The notes below the pieces were generated by a model. The model was not told the origin of the DNA. It ran no database searches and saw only the letters and a list, made by a program, of their open reading frames with translations. This document shows positions 7,881 to 18,501 of a stretch of DNA of 64,000 nt, piece by piece. Origin of the DNA: Actinomycetales bacterium SN12 (GTDB lineage Bacteria > Actinomycetota > Actinomycetes > Actinomycetales > Microbacteriaceae); NCBI GenBank assembly GCA_002837415.1, contig PJCV01000001.1, positions 124,001 through 188,000 of the forward strand, given 5' to 3'. The position numbers and the translations under genes were made by a program. Positions within the stretch are counted from its first letter, which is position 1. Each line of letters opens with the position of its first letter.

Positions 7881-8906
7881 ATGACGCAGATGACGATGGG
7901 CAAGGCCCTGAATGCGGGCCTGCGCCAGGCGATGCTCGACGACGAGAAGGTCGTGCTGATGGGCGAGGACATCGGCACGCTCGGCGGGGTCTTCCGGATC
8001 ACCGACGGCCTCAAGGATGAATTCGGCGCGAAGCGCGTGATCGACACTCCGCTCGCCGAATCGGGCATCGTCGGCACCGCGGTAGGACTCGCGTTCCGCG
8101 GCTACCGTCCTGTGGTGGAGATCCAGTTCGATGGGTTCATCTACCCGGCGTTCGACCAGATCGTCTCCCAGGTCGCGAAGCTGCACTACCGCACGCAGGG
8201 GCGGGTGAAGATGCCGATCACGATCCGCGTGCCCTGGGCGGGCGGCATCGGCGCCGCCGAGCACCACTCCGAGTCGCCGGAGGCGTACTTCGTGCACACC
8301 GCCGGGCTGCGTGTGATCGCGGTCTCCGACCCGCAGGACGCGTACCGCTGCCTGCGGCAGGCGATCGCCAGCGACGATCCCGTGCTGTTCTTCGAGCCGA
8401 AGCGCCTCTACCACCACAAGGGCGAGGTCGACCTCGCCGGCTCGCTCGCCGACGCCCCGCCGATGGGGCTCGCTCGCGTCGTGCGTCCGGGAGCGGATGC
8501 CACGATCATCACGTACGGCGCGATGGTGGGCACAGCTCTCGACGCGGCCGCCGCTGCAGAGGACGAGGGCCTCTCGCTCGAGGTCATCGACCTGCGCTCG
8601 CTCTCACCCATCGACTACGAGACGGTCACCGCGTCGGTGCGGCGCACCGGCCGCGTCGTCGTCGCGCACGAGGCATCCCGCGAGGCGGGAGTGGCGGCGG
8701 AGGTCATCGCGAGCATCACCGAGTACTGCTTCGAGTACCTCGAGGCCGCACCCGTGCGCGTCACCGGCCACGACATCCCGTATCCGCCGGCCAAGCTCGA
8801 GAAGTTCCACCTGCCCGATCTCGACCGCATCCTCGATGCCGTCGACCGCGTGCTCGATCGTCCGCACAGTCTGAGCACTGCCGACGCGAAGGGGGACGAG
8901 CGGTGA
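7881..8906 (+). CDS. bkdB: Branched-chain 2-oxoacid dehydrogenase E1 component, beta subunit
   Basis: E1beta forms the alpha2beta2 heterotetramer with the preceding gene product. The protein of 341 residues begins MTQMTMGKALNAGLRQAM and has VVLMGEDIGTLGGVF, the ThDP-contacting segment ESGIVGTAVGLAFRGYRPV, FDQIVSQVAKLHYRTQG and the C-terminal transketolase-like fold (ATIITYGAMV, VIDLRSLSPIDYETV). It starts one base after the E1alpha stop and overlaps E2 by a GTGA, so the three genes are co-translated. Confidence 0.93.
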   Translation: MTQMTMGKALNAGLRQAMLDDEKVVLMGEDIGTLGGVFRITDGLKDEFGAKRVIDTPLAESGIVGTAVGLAFRGYRPVVEIQFDGFIYPAFDQIVSQVAKLHYRTQGRVKMPITIRVPWAGGIGAAEHHSESPEAYFVHTAGLRVIAVSDPQDAYRCLRQAIASDDPVLFFEPKRLYHHKGEVDLAGSLADAPPMGLARVVRPGADATIITYGAMVGTALDAAAAAEDEGLSLEVIDLRSLSPIDYETVTASVRRTGRVVVAHEASREAGVAAEVIASITEYCFEYLEAAPVRVTGHDIPYPPAKLEKFHLPDLDRILDAVDRVLDRPHSLSTADAKGDER

Positions 8907-10264
8907 ACGCCGAATTCCGCCTGCCCGATCTGGGCGAAGGACTCACCGAAGCCGAGGTGGTGCAGTGGCTCGTGCAGCCCGGTGACGCCGTCGTGCTGAA
9001 TCAGACGCTCGCCGAGGTCGAGACCGCGAAGGCCGTGGTCGAGCTGCCGTCGCCCTACGAGGGCAAGGTCACGACACTGCACGCCGATGCCGGCGAGACC
9101 GTGGCGGTGGGTGCCCCGCTGATCGCCTTCGACGTCGCCAGCGAAGAGCCCGACGCTCCCTCGGCTCCGCCCGCGGCCGAGGCGGAGGAGAAGGCGCAGC
9201 CCAACCTCGTCGGATACGGCGCGGCACCGGCATCCGGGGATCGTCCTGCGCGACGCGCCAGACGAGGGGGTGCGGCCCCGGCGGCCGCTGCCGATGCCGA
9301 CGTGCTCGTCGCGGCCCCACACGACGTGCTGCCGCCGAGCGTCGCCGAACCGGCCGTGGGGGAGCGGCCCCGCTCGACGCCACCCGTCCGTGCCCACGCG
9401 AAGCGCCTCGGCGTCGACCTCGCGCTGGTGGCAGCTGAGGTCGGTGACCGGGTGATCACCCGCGAGGACGTGAATGCCTATGCGGAGCGGACCGGTGCGA
9501 CCGCTGCAGCGACTGAAACGGCGCCGGTCTCGTCGCCGACGCCGCCGGCGGTGCCGTCCGGTGATCGTGCGCAGACCCGCATCCCGATCAAGGGCGTGCG
9601 CAAGCACACCGCCCAGGCGATGGTGCAGAGCGCGTTCACCGCTCCGCACGTCACCACATTCCACACCGTCGACGTCACGGCGACCATGGAGCTGATCGAT
9701 CAGCTCCGGGCCGACAGAAAGCTCGCTGAGCACCGCATCGGACCACTCGTGGTGATCGCGAAGGCGGTGACTCTCGCTCTCGGCCGGAACCCGTCACTGA
9801 ATGCGACCTGGGACGAGGTCGCCGGTGAGATCGTGCACAACCACTTCGTCGACCTGGGAATCGCGGCAGCGACCGAGCGCGGACTGATCGTGCCGATCAT
9901 CCGCGACGCCGAGCGGCTCTCCCTCACCGGAGTGGCCGATGCACTCACCCAGCTCACGCAGACCGCGCGCGCAGGGAAGACCAGCCCAGCGGAGCTCGTC
10001 GGCGGCACCTTCTCGATCACGAACATCGGCGTCTTCGGCATCGACGCCGGCACGCCGATCCTCCCGCCAGGGCAGTCGGGCATCCTCGCCGTCGGCGCGG
10101 TGCGACGCCAGCCCTGGGAGCACCACGGCGAGATCGCGCTGCGTCAGATGATGACGCTGAGCCTGTCGTTCGACCACCGACTCGTCGACGGGGCGGAGGG
10201 CGCGCGCTTCCTCAAGGACGTCGCCGACATCCTCGAGCAGCCCGGCCGAGCGCTGCTGTACTGA
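8903..10264 (+). CDS. bkdC: Dihydrolipoamide acyltransferase E2 component
   Basis: E2 is the core of the 2-oxoacid dehydrogenase complex and transfers the acyl group from lipoamide to CoA. Domains in order: one lipoyl domain (lysine in VETAKAVVEL at about residue 43), a Pro/Ala linker, the E3/E1-binding domain at about 158-198 (VRAHAKRLGVDLALV), a second linker and the catalytic domain from about 220, ending in SFDHRLVDGAEGARFL with the HxxxDG active site. No E3 (lipoamide dehydrogenase) gene follows, so E3 is presumably encoded elsewhere. Confidence 0.95.
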   Translation: MNAEFRLPDLGEGLTEAEVVQWLVQPGDAVVLNQTLAEVETAKAVVELPSPYEGKVTTLHADAGETVAVGAPLIAFDVASEEPDAPSAPPAAEAEEKAQPNLVGYGAAPASGDRPARRARRGGAAPAAAADADVLVAAPHDVLPPSVAEPAVGERPRSTPPVRAHAKRLGVDLALVAAEVGDRVITREDVNAYAERTGATAAATETAPVSSPTPPAVPSGDRAQTRIPIKGVRKHTAQAMVQSAFTAPHVTTFHTVDVTATMELIDQLRADRKLAEHRIGPLVVIAKAVTLALGRNPSLNATWDEVAGEIVHNHFVDLGIAAATERGLIVPIIRDAERLSLTGVADALTQLTQTARAGKTSPAELVGGTFSITNIGVFGIDAGTPILPPGQSGILAVGAVRRQPWEHHGEIALRQMMTLSLSFDHRLVDGAEGARFLKDVADILEQPGRALLY

Positions 10265-10283
10265 ACCGCGCGCCGTCGGCTCG

Positions 10284-10319
10284 GATCGGCCGCCGATGTG
10301 AGACCATCGGCGGCCGATC
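10284..10319. terminator. Bidirectional hairpin between E2 and tetR genes
   Basis: A perfect 15-bp inverted repeat (10284-10298 with 10305-10319) encloses a 6-base loop between two convergent genes. There is no T run, as is common in high-GC actinobacteria. Confidence 0.65.
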
Positions 10320-10351
10320 TCGGTCGGTCGCCGAGGCGCAGCCGCGCCTGA

Positions 10352-10948
10352 TCAGCCGTCGGAGGCCGTCAGGGCCGCCATCGCCATCTCCGCGAGCAGG
10401 CGCGCGGTGTCGGTGCGTGCGCGCAGTGCGGCAGAGGTGCTGTGCGGGGTGGAGTTCAGCAGTCCGAAGCACGCCTGCACGCGCAGCCTCAGCTCGTCGC
10501 GCTCGGCGCTGACGAGAGCGCCGAGCGCGTCGATCCACAGGCCGATGTAGGTGCGCTGCAGGCGTCGCACGTCCGACCGCGAGTCCTCCGTCAGGTGCGA
10601 GAGATCGCGGTCCTGCACACGGATCACGTCGGCGTTGCGCAGCGCGAAATCCACGTGGAAGTCCACGAGCATCGCCATGCGCGTGCGGTCGTCGGACGCG
10701 CCGCTCACGACCGCCGTGCCGCCGGTCACGAGGTCTTCACTCACACCGATCAGCAGCGCGCCGAGGAGGGCCTGCTTTCCGGCGAAGTGCCGGTAGACGG
10801 CCGGACCCGAGACGCCGACGGCGGTGCCGATGTCCTCCAGGCTGACGCTCGAGTATCCCCTGGCGCCGAACAGCGCGGCGGCCGCGATGAGGATCGCATC
10901 GGTGCGCTCTGCTTTGGCGCGGTTGCGTGGCGTGACGGTCATTGTCAT
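10352..10948 (-). CDS. TetR/AcrR family transcriptional regulator
   Basis: The protein (198 residues) has a TetR-type N-terminal DNA-binding domain (TDAILIAAAALFGARGYSSV, then SLEDIGTAVGVSGPAVYRHF and AGKQALL) and an all-helical ligand-binding remainder. It is divergent from the acyl-CoA carboxylase operon and convergent with the dehydrogenase operon. The likely role is a repressor relieved by an acyl-CoA of leucine breakdown, as for other TetR proteins beside carboxylase clusters. This is inferred from position. Confidence 0.9.
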   Translation of the reverse strand: MTMTVTPRNRAKAERTDAILIAAAALFGARGYSSVSLEDIGTAVGVSGPAVYRHFAGKQALLGALLIGVSEDLVTGGTAVVSGASDDRTRMAMLVDFHVDFALRNADVIRVQDRDLSHLTEDSRSDVRRLQRTYIGLWIDALGALVSAERDELRLRVQACFGLLNSTPHSTSAALRARTDTARLLAEMAMAALTASDG

Positions 10949-10951
10949 TTC

Positions 10952-10969
10952 GGTTAATCCTCGCTAACC
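10952..10969. promoter_or_regulatory. Candidate TetR operator
   Basis: An inverted repeat GGTTA-N8-TAACC lies immediately upstream of the tetR start and 70 bases from the carboxylase start, in the only divergent control region of this block. Short arms make the call tentative. Confidence 0.3.
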
Positions 10970-11040
10970 TGAATTGCCGGGGTGAGTGAACACTAGCCCT
11001 TCTGGCGCGATTTTTCCGCAACGGTCAAGGAGGACCCGCG

Positions 11041-12594
<1,554 letters not shown>

Positions 12595-12599
12595 TCCCC

Positions 12600-14495
12600 A
12601 TGACCATCGACACCGTGCTCGTCGCCAACCGCGGCGAGATCGCCCGCCGCATCATCCGCACGCTGCGCGACCTCGGCATGCGCAGCGTCGCCGTGTACAG
12701 TGACGCCGATGCCTGCGCGCCACACGTGCGCGAAGCCGACCAGGCCATCCACATCGGCGGCTCCGCCGCTTCGGATTCGTACCTGAACGTGGATGCCATC
12801 ATGGCCGCCGCACAGGCATCCGGAGCTCAGGCCATCCACCCCGGATACGGCTTCCTCTCCGAGAGTGTCCAGCTGGCTCGCGCGTGCGCAGCCGCGGACG
12901 TGATCTTCATCGGGCCAGAGGAGAGCGCCCTTGAGATCATGGGCGACAAGGCCACCGCACGCGACCACGTCGCGCGGCACGGCGTGCCCGTGGTTCCCGG
13001 TTTCGCCGCCTCAGGCCTGGACGACGAGCAGATCCGCGCACGCGCCGATAAGGTCGGCTATCCGCTGCTGGTCAAGCCCAGCGCCGGTGGCGGCGGCAAG
13101 GGCATGGAGATCGTCCGCTCGGGTGACGAGCTCGCCGGCGCACTGGCGACCGCACGGCGCGTCGCCATCGCCGCCTTCGGCGACGACTCCATGGTGCTCG
13201 AGCGTCTCGTCCAGCGACCGCGCCACATCGAGGTTCAGGTCTTCGGCGACGCCCACGGCACCGTCATCGCGCTCGGCGAACGCGAATGCACCCTGCAGCG
13301 TCGTCATCAGAAGGTCATCGAAGAAGCGCCGGCAGCGCATCTTCCCGATGCCGTGCGCCAGCGCCTGCTCGACGCGGCGGTGGCCGCCGCGAAGAGCGTC
13401 GACTACGTCGGCGCCGGCACGGTGGAGTTCCTCGTCGAGGCGGATGCGATGGACGACGTGTTCTTCATCGAGATGAACACCCGTCTTCAGGTCGAGCACC
13501 CCGTGACCGAGGAGGTCACGGGCCTGGACCTCGTCGCACTGCAGCTGCACATCGCGGCGGGCGGCGCGATCGATCCGGCTCCTGCCGTGCGCGGTCACGC
13601 CGTCGAGGCGCGGGTGTACGCGGAATCGCCGGAACGAGGGTTCCTGCCATCCACCGGGCGCGTCCTGCTGTTCGACCCTCCGCGCGACGTGCGAGTGGAT
13701 GCCGCGATCGAGACCGGATCGGAGATCAGCGGGTTCTACGATCCGATGATCGCGAAGGTCATCGCGTACGGTGCCGACCGGGCGACGGCCCTGCGCCGTC
13801 TCGATGCCGCGCTCGCCCGGACCGTCGTGCTCGGAGTCGAGACGAACATCGCATTCCTGCGCGCTCTTATCCGCGATGAGCGAGTGCGTCGGGGCGATCT
13901 CGACACGGGCCTGATCGAGACGATGCTGCCGTTCGCCGCTCCGCGGCCGACGCCTGCCATGCTGGCGGCGGCCGCGGCACCCCAGACCGCGCAGGTGAGC
14001 CGCCCGAGGCCCGCTGCCGACATCTGGCACGAGCTGCCCGGCTGGCGCCTCGGAGCGTCGGCCGCGCCGCGGCGCACCGAGTTCGTCACCGACGACGACA
14101 CGATCGTCGAGGCGCCGGCAGCGTACGTGCACGGCGTCCCGACGGCGACCGACGATGACGGCGCGGTCTGGGTCTTCGCCGACGGTGTGACGGCGCGCCT
14201 GCGCCCGCTCTCGCGCCGTGGACGCATGCAGCGCCGGCTCGCCGAGCGGGAGCGCGCATCCGGACCCAGCCAGCCGGAGGGGCGTGCCCCGATGCCGGGC
14301 AGCATCGTGGCCGTCCATGTCGCCGACGGCGACGTGGTGCAGGCGGGAGACCCGCTCGTCTCGATCGAGGCGATGAAGATGGAGCATCCGGTGCTCGCGC
14401 CGCACGACGGCACGGTGCATCTGCTGGTCGCGCTCGGCGACCAGGTGCGACGGGACCAGCCCGTCGCACGAGTCAGCGAACAGGAGACAGCATGA
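12600..14495 (+). CDS. accA1: Acyl-CoA carboxylase alpha subunit (biotin carboxylase + BCCP)
   Basis: The N-terminal biotin carboxylase begins VLVANRGEIARRIIRTLRDL, continues with the ATP-grasp loop KPSAGGGGKGMEIV and active-site segments ECTLQRRHQKVIEEAPA and EMNTRLQVEHPVTEE. A linker of about 100 residues leads to the C-terminal biotinyl domain with EAMKMEHPV at about residue 590, where Lys is biotinylated. The length is about 631 residues from the ATG at 12600. A GTG at 12591, overlapping the upstream stop, is an alternative start. It pairs with the preceding beta subunit. Confidence 0.92.
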   Translation: MTIDTVLVANRGEIARRIIRTLRDLGMRSVAVYSDADACAPHVREADQAIHIGGSAASDSYLNVDAIMAAAQASGAQAIHPGYGFLSESVQLARACAAADVIFIGPEESALEIMGDKATARDHVARHGVPVVPGFAASGLDDEQIRARADKVGYPLLVKPSAGGGGKGMEIVRSGDELAGALATARRVAIAAFGDDSMVLERLVQRPRHIEVQVFGDAHGTVIALGERECTLQRRHQKVIEEAPAAHLPDAVRQRLLDAAVAAAKSVDYVGAGTVEFLVEADAMDDVFFIEMNTRLQVEHPVTEEVTGLDLVALQLHIAAGGAIDPAPAVRGHAVEARVYAESPERGFLPSTGRVLLFDPPRDVRVDAAIETGSEISGFYDPMIAKVIAYGADRATALRRLDAALARTVVLGVETNIAFLRALIRDERVRRGDLDTGLIETMLPFAAPRPTPAMLAAAAAPQTAQVSRPRPAADIWHELPGWRLGASAAPRRTEFVTDDDTIVEAPAAYVHGVPTATDDDGAVWVFADGVTARLRPLSRRGRMQRRLAERERASGPSQPEGRAPMPGSIVAVHVADGDVVQAGDPLVSIEAMKMEHPVLAPHDGTVHLLVALGDQVRRDQPVARVSEQETA

Positions 14496-15679
14496 GCACT
14501 CAGACCGAACTGACCGGTGTCGACCTGAACGAGGAGCAGCGCGAGCTCACCTCGATGGTGCGCGAGTTCGCCGAGGAGGTCGTCGCGCCCCAGGCGTACG
14601 AGGCCGATCGCACGCACACGCTGAACCTCGATGTCGTGCGGCAGATGGGCGAGATGGGCCTGTTCGGTCTGCCGTTCTCGGAGGAGTACGGCGGGCAGGG
14701 CGGCGACTACCTCGCACTCGGCCTCGCGATCGAAGGCATCGCCCGCGTCGACCAGTCGCTCGCGATCACCCTCGAGGCAGGTGTCAGCCTGGGCGCGATG
14801 CCCGTGTACCGCTTCGGCACCGAGGAGCAGAAGCAGGAGCACCTTCCTGCACTGCTCGCGGGCGAGGCGCTGGCCGGCTTCGGCCTCACCGAGCCGGAGG
14901 CGGGAAGCGACGCGGGCGCCACGCGCACCACGGCGCGCCTCGACGGCGACGAGTGGGTGCTCAACGGCAGCAAGCAGTTCATCACCAACTCGGGCACCGA
15001 CATCACCCGCTTCGTCACGATGACCGCGGTCACCGGTACCGCGGAGCGCGCCGGTGGCGGGGAGCGCAAGGAGATCTCGACGATCATCGTCCCGAACGGC
15101 ACGCCAGGGTTCACTGTCGAACCGCCGTACGACAAGGTGGGCTGGAACGCCTCCGACACGCATCCGCTCACCCTGCAGGACGTGCGGCTGCCCGAGGAGA
15201 ATCTGCTCGGTGAGCGCGGGCAGGGATTCCGCAACTTCCTCAGCATCCTCGACGAGGGGCGCATCGCGATCGCGGCTCTCGCGACGGGCGCTGCCGAAGG
15301 ATGCCTGGAGGCCGCCGTCGACTACGCCAACAAGCGCACGGTGTTCGGCGCGGCGCTGAGCACCAGGCAGAACGCCCAGTTCACCCTGGCCCGCATGCGG
15401 GCTCGAGTGCACACCGCACGCCTCGCCTGGCATCACGCGGCACGCCTGCGCGACGCCGGCCGACCGTTCGCCGAGGAGGCGGCGATCGCCAAGCTGGTCT
15501 CGGGCGAGGCCGCGATGGACAACGCACGCGACGCGACGCAGATCTTCGGCGGCAACGGCTTCATGAACGAGTATCCGGTGGCGCGGCACTACCGCGACTC
15601 GAAGATCCTCGAGATCGGCGAGGGCACCACCGAGGTGCAGCTGCTGGTCATCGCCCGGTCGCTGGGCCTGGTCGGATAG
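14492..15679 (+). CDS. fadE19: Acyl-CoA dehydrogenase (isovaleryl-CoA dehydrogenase-like)
   Basis: This flavoenzyme introduces a 2,3 double bond into an acyl-CoA. In this operon the expected substrate is isovaleryl-CoA. The 395-residue protein carries GFGLTEPEAGSDAGATRTTA (FAD/substrate contact), WVLNGSKQFITN, the DEGRIAIAALATGAAEGCLE helix and NARDATQIFGGNGFMNEYPV near the C terminus. ATGA overlaps the carboxylase alpha stop. The symbol is given by analogy to the M. tuberculosis gene in the same gene set. Specificity is inferred from neighbours. Confidence 0.88.
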   Translation: MSTQTELTGVDLNEEQRELTSMVREFAEEVVAPQAYEADRTHTLNLDVVRQMGEMGLFGLPFSEEYGGQGGDYLALGLAIEGIARVDQSLAITLEAGVSLGAMPVYRFGTEEQKQEHLPALLAGEALAGFGLTEPEAGSDAGATRTTARLDGDEWVLNGSKQFITNSGTDITRFVTMTAVTGTAERAGGGERKEISTIIVPNGTPGFTVEPPYDKVGWNASDTHPLTLQDVRLPEENLLGERGQGFRNFLSILDEGRIAIAALATGAAEGCLEAAVDYANKRTVFGAALSTRQNAQFTLARMRARVHTARLAWHHAARLRDAGRPFAEEAAIAKLVSGEAAMDNARDATQIFGGNGFMNEYPVARHYRDSKILEIGEGTTEVQLLVIARSLGLVG

Positions 15680-15682
15680 CGT
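15677..15682 (+). promoter_or_regulatory. -10 hexamer TAGCGT built on a stop codon
   Basis: The TAG stop codon of the acyl-CoA dehydrogenase forms the first half of TAGCGT. Six bases later the MaoC gene starts with ATG, without a Shine-Dalgarno sequence. This suggests an internal leaderless promoter. Confidence 0.4.
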
Positions 15683-15688
15683 GCGGTC

Positions 15689-16168
15689 ATGACCGACATC
15701 GTTCAGCGCGGTCTGTACTTCGAGGAGTTCGAGGTCGGCGCGCGCTACCTGCACCGGCCGGGACGCACGGCGACCGAGGCCGACAACGTGCTCTTCACGA
15801 CGCTCACCATGAACACGCAGGCGCTGCACCTCGATGCGGCGTTCGCCGACGGGCAGCAGCCATTCGGTCAGCGGCTGATGAACTCGATGTGGACGCTGTC
15901 GACGATGGTCGGCGCCTCTGTGGCGCAGCTCACCCAGGGGACCCTGGTCGCGCAGCTGGGGCTCGGCGACATCTCGTTCCCGCACCCGCTGTTCCACGGC
16001 GACACGCTGTACACCGAGAGTGTGATCGTCGACAAGCGCCTCTCGGCATCCCGTCCCGGCCAGGGCATCTGCACGATCGAGCACACCGGACGCAATCAGG
16101 ACGGCGTGGTGGTGGCGAAGGCCACCCGCACCGCGCTGATGCGATGCCTGCCGGAGGGGGAGCGATGA
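15689..16168 (+). CDS. MaoC family (R)-specific enoyl-CoA hydratase-like protein
   Basis: A hot-dog fold protein of 159 residues. The segments RTATEADNVLFTTLTMNTQALHLD and HPLFHGDTLYTESVIVDKRLSAS correspond to the hydratase-2 motif region and the following strand. In the pathway suggested by the operon it would hydrate 3-methylglutaconyl-CoA or a related enoyl-CoA to the (R)-3-hydroxyacyl-CoA cleaved by the next gene product. That assignment is inferred from context. It overlaps the lyase gene by ATGA. Confidence 0.88.
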   Translation: MTDIVQRGLYFEEFEVGARYLHRPGRTATEADNVLFTTLTMNTQALHLDAAFADGQQPFGQRLMNSMWTLSTMVGASVAQLTQGTLVAQLGLGDISFPHPLFHGDTLYTESVIVDKRLSASRPGQGICTIEHTGRNQDGVVVAKATRTALMRCLPEGER

Positions 16169-16968
16169 CCCTCGGCATGGGTCCGGCGCTGCTGTTCTGT
16201 CCGGCGGACCGCCCTGAGCGGTTCACTGGCGCGCTGCAGAAGGCGGACGCGGTGATCCTCGACCTCGAGGATGCCGTGCTTCCGGATGCCAAGGCGCAGG
16301 CCCGCAGGAACATCATCGCCGCCGAGCTGGACACCGATCGCGTCATCGTGCGGGTGAACGCACCCGGGACCGCGGAGTTCGAACGGGACATCGACGCGCT
16401 GCGGCAGACGCCGTTCCGGACGGTGATGGTGGCGAAGAGCGAGGACCCGGCGGCGTTCGATGCGTTCGGTGCGGAGGTCGAGCTGATCGCGCTGTGCGAG
16501 ACCGCGCGCGGCGTGCACCGGGCGGGGGAGATCGCCGCTCACGAGCGCACCGTCGGCCTGATGTGGGGAGCCGAGGATCTCGTGGCATCCCTCGGCGGGA
16601 TGTCGAGCCGCTTCCCGGACGGGCGCTACCGCGATGTCGCGCGCACGGCGCGTGGCCAGGTGCTGCTCGCGGCCGGCGCGTACGGTCGGACGGCGATCGA
16701 CGCCGTGCACCTCGACATCGACGACGTGGATGGCCTCGCCGCTGAGGCCGCGGATGCGGTGGCATCCGGGTTCGGAGCGACCGCATGCATCCACCCGAGT
16801 CAGGTCTCCGTCATCCGCGACGCCTACCGACCCGACCAGGGGACGATCACGTGGGCCGAGGCGGTGCTGACGGCGGCTGAAGAGGAGCGCGGCGTGTTCC
16901 GATTCGAGGGGCGGATGATCGACGAGCCCGTGCTGCGGCACGCCCGCGCGGTGCTCAGCCGACGCTGA
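16165..16968 (+). CDS. citE: CitE-like beta-hydroxyacyl-CoA lyase (HpcH/HpaI family)
   Basis: The 267-residue protein has the TIM-barrel signatures ALLFCPADRPERFTGAL, DAVILDLEDAVLPDAK, RVNAPGTAEFERD and ELIALCETARGVHRAGEI (metal-binding Glu), and GLMWGAEDLVASLGG. The M. tuberculosis homologue Rv2498c, in the same gene set, is reported as a beta-hydroxyacyl-CoA lyase serving leucine catabolism and itaconate (citramalyl-CoA) dissimilation. The same dual role is a reasonable inference here. It is last in the operon and ends one base before the convergent phosphatase. Confidence 0.85.
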   Translation: MTLGMGPALLFCPADRPERFTGALQKADAVILDLEDAVLPDAKAQARRNIIAAELDTDRVIVRVNAPGTAEFERDIDALRQTPFRTVMVAKSEDPAAFDAFGAEVELIALCETARGVHRAGEIAAHERTVGLMWGAEDLVASLGGMSSRFPDGRYRDVARTARGQVLLAAGAYGRTAIDAVHLDIDDVDGLAAEAADAVASGFGATACIHPSQVSVIRDAYRPDQGTITWAEAVLTAAEEERGVFRFEGRMIDEPVLRHARAVLSRR

Positions 16969-16969
16969 C

Positions 16970-17557
16970 CTACAGGACGACGGCTTCTTCGAGGAGCCGC
17001 AGGGTGTCGGGCGCGGCCTCGAAGCGGTGCAGCGAGCCGTTGCCGAGCACGCTGCCCAGCGCGGGCAGTGTTCCGCCGGAGGCGTGGTCGATCAGCGAGC
17101 GGATCACCCCACCGTGGGTCACGACGATCACCGACTCGGCGGTCGGTGCCGAGCGGCGGCGAGCGTCGCGGGCGATGGTGTGCAGCGCCGCCATCGCTCG
17201 TGCGCAGACTTCATCGAGCGTCTCCGCGCCGGGCACCTCGGCGTGCCAGTCGCCGTATCGTCCGAGGTAGTCGGCGACGAGCATGCCCTCACCGACCCCG
17301 AACTCACGTTCGCGCATGTCGGGAACGAGGGTCGGTGCGTCCAGCCCCAGCTCAGCGGCGATGATCTCGGCCGTCTCTCGAGCCCGCACCAGGGGGCTGG
17401 CGTAGATCGTGTGATGCTCGCCGCGCGAGAGCTTGTGCGCGGCGTATCGGGCGTCGTCGCGTCCGGTGTCGTTCAGCGGGATGTCGGTGGTGCCCTGGAT
17501 GCGACGGGCGAGGTTCCAGTCGGTCTGTCCGTGGCGTACGAGTGTCAGCAGGGTCAC
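16970..17557 (-). CDS. Histidine phosphatase family protein
   Basis: The protein has 195 residues. It begins LLTLVRHGQTDWN, with the catalytic RHG, continues with IPLNDTGRDDARYAA, IYASPLVRARETAEII and REREFGVGEG, and ends with VVTHGGVIRSL, the second catalytic His. These are the branch-1 phosphoglycerate-mutase-like motifs. The substrate is unknown and the family includes broad-specificity sugar and nucleotide phosphatases. Confidence 0.9.
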   Translation of the reverse strand: MTLLTLVRHGQTDWNLARRIQGTTDIPLNDTGRDDARYAAHKLSRGEHHTIYASPLVRARETAEIIAAELGLDAPTLVPDMREREFGVGEGMLVADYLGRYGDWHAEVPGAETLDEVCARAMAALHTIARDARRRSAPTAESVIVVTHGGVIRSLIDHASGGTLPALGSVLGNGSLHRFEAAPDTLRLLEEAVVL

Positions 17558-17592
17558 CGTTCGAGCCTAGAGGAGGCTCCCGTGAGCACGAC

Positions 17593-18441
17593 TCAGAGAG
17601 CTCCGAGCCGGGCTGCCAGCGCGGTGAGCACCTCGGTCGTCCCACCCTCGATGACCTCGTCGGCCCAGGCATCCGCTCTCGTCGGCTCATGATTGACGAT
17701 CACGATCGGCATGTCTCGCCGTCGTGCGCGTTCGATCACCCGGATTCCGGAGTTCACCATGAGGGACGTGCCGGCGACGACGAGAGCGGAGGAGGCGTGC
17801 ACCAGCGACTCGGCGAGTGCGAACCGGGCGATCGGCACGAACTCGCCGAAGTAGACCACATCGGGCTTCAGCATCCCGTCGCAGATCTCGCAGGTCGGGA
17901 TGACGAATCCCGCCGTGCTCTCCGGCGACACATCGCCGTCGGGATTGAGCACGATGTTCTCGGGAACGAGGATCCACGGGTTGAGCTGCTCGATGCGCTC
18001 GGCGATCGCCCGCCGGTCGTACACCTGGCCGCAGTGCAGGCAGAGGGTGCGGTGCATGGTGCCGTGCAGCTCGATGACCCGCCGGCTGCCGGCCCGCAGG
18101 TGCAGACCGTCGACGTTCTGGGTGACCACGCCGGTCGCCGCGCCCATGCGCTCCAGAGCAGCGAGCGCGAGATGTCCGCCGTTCGGGTCGGGCGCGGTGA
18201 ACGCGCGGTACCCGAGATGCCCGCCGAGCCAGTACCTGCGACGCGCGGCCTCATCGGAGAGATACGTCTGGATCGTCATCGGCTTCGAGCGCGGCGGTGC
18301 GTCCTTGCCGCGGTAGGCGGGGATGCCGGAGTCGGTCGAGATGCCCGCTCCGGTCAGCACGGTGAACGGTCGGCTCTGCAGCAGCCCGGCTGTGCGCTCG
18401 ACGGCGTCGGAGACCGTGTCCGAGAGCTCGAGCGACTGCAC
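17593..18441 (-). CDS. Sir2-type NAD-dependent protein deacylase
   Basis: Sirtuins remove acyl groups from protein lysines using NAD. The 282-residue protein shows GAGISTDSGIPAYRG (NAD loop), VVTQNVDGLH, the catalytic His in VIELHGTMHRTLC, a four-Cys zinc site (CLHCG and CEICD) and KPDVVYFGEFVP, then GTSLMVNSGIRVI. It lies 35 bases upstream of the phosphatase on the same strand and may share its transcript. The target is unknown. Acetyl-CoA synthetase is a common sirtuin substrate. Confidence 0.93.
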   Translation of the reverse strand: MQSLELSDTVSDAVERTAGLLQSRPFTVLTGAGISTDSGIPAYRGKDAPPRSKPMTIQTYLSDEAARRRYWLGGHLGYRAFTAPDPNGGHLALAALERMGAATGVVTQNVDGLHLRAGSRRVIELHGTMHRTLCLHCGQVYDRRAIAERIEQLNPWILVPENIVLNPDGDVSPESTAGFVIPTCEICDGMLKPDVVYFGEFVPIARFALAESLVHASSALVVAGTSLMVNSGIRVIERARRRDMPIVIVNHEPTRADAWADEVIEGGTTEVLTALAARLGAL

Positions 18442-18501
18442 CCCGGAAGTCTATGCGGGTGCGCGGCACAGCGGGGCCGTTTCGACTGACAGCATGGACG
18501 G

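Noticed and set aside
13736..16084. Very long open frame on the minus strand opposite the carboxylase alpha, acyl-CoA dehydrogenase and MaoC genes
   Set aside because: It is the antisense of well-supported genes. In high-GC DNA such frames stay open by codon bias, and the translation has no protein-like domains.
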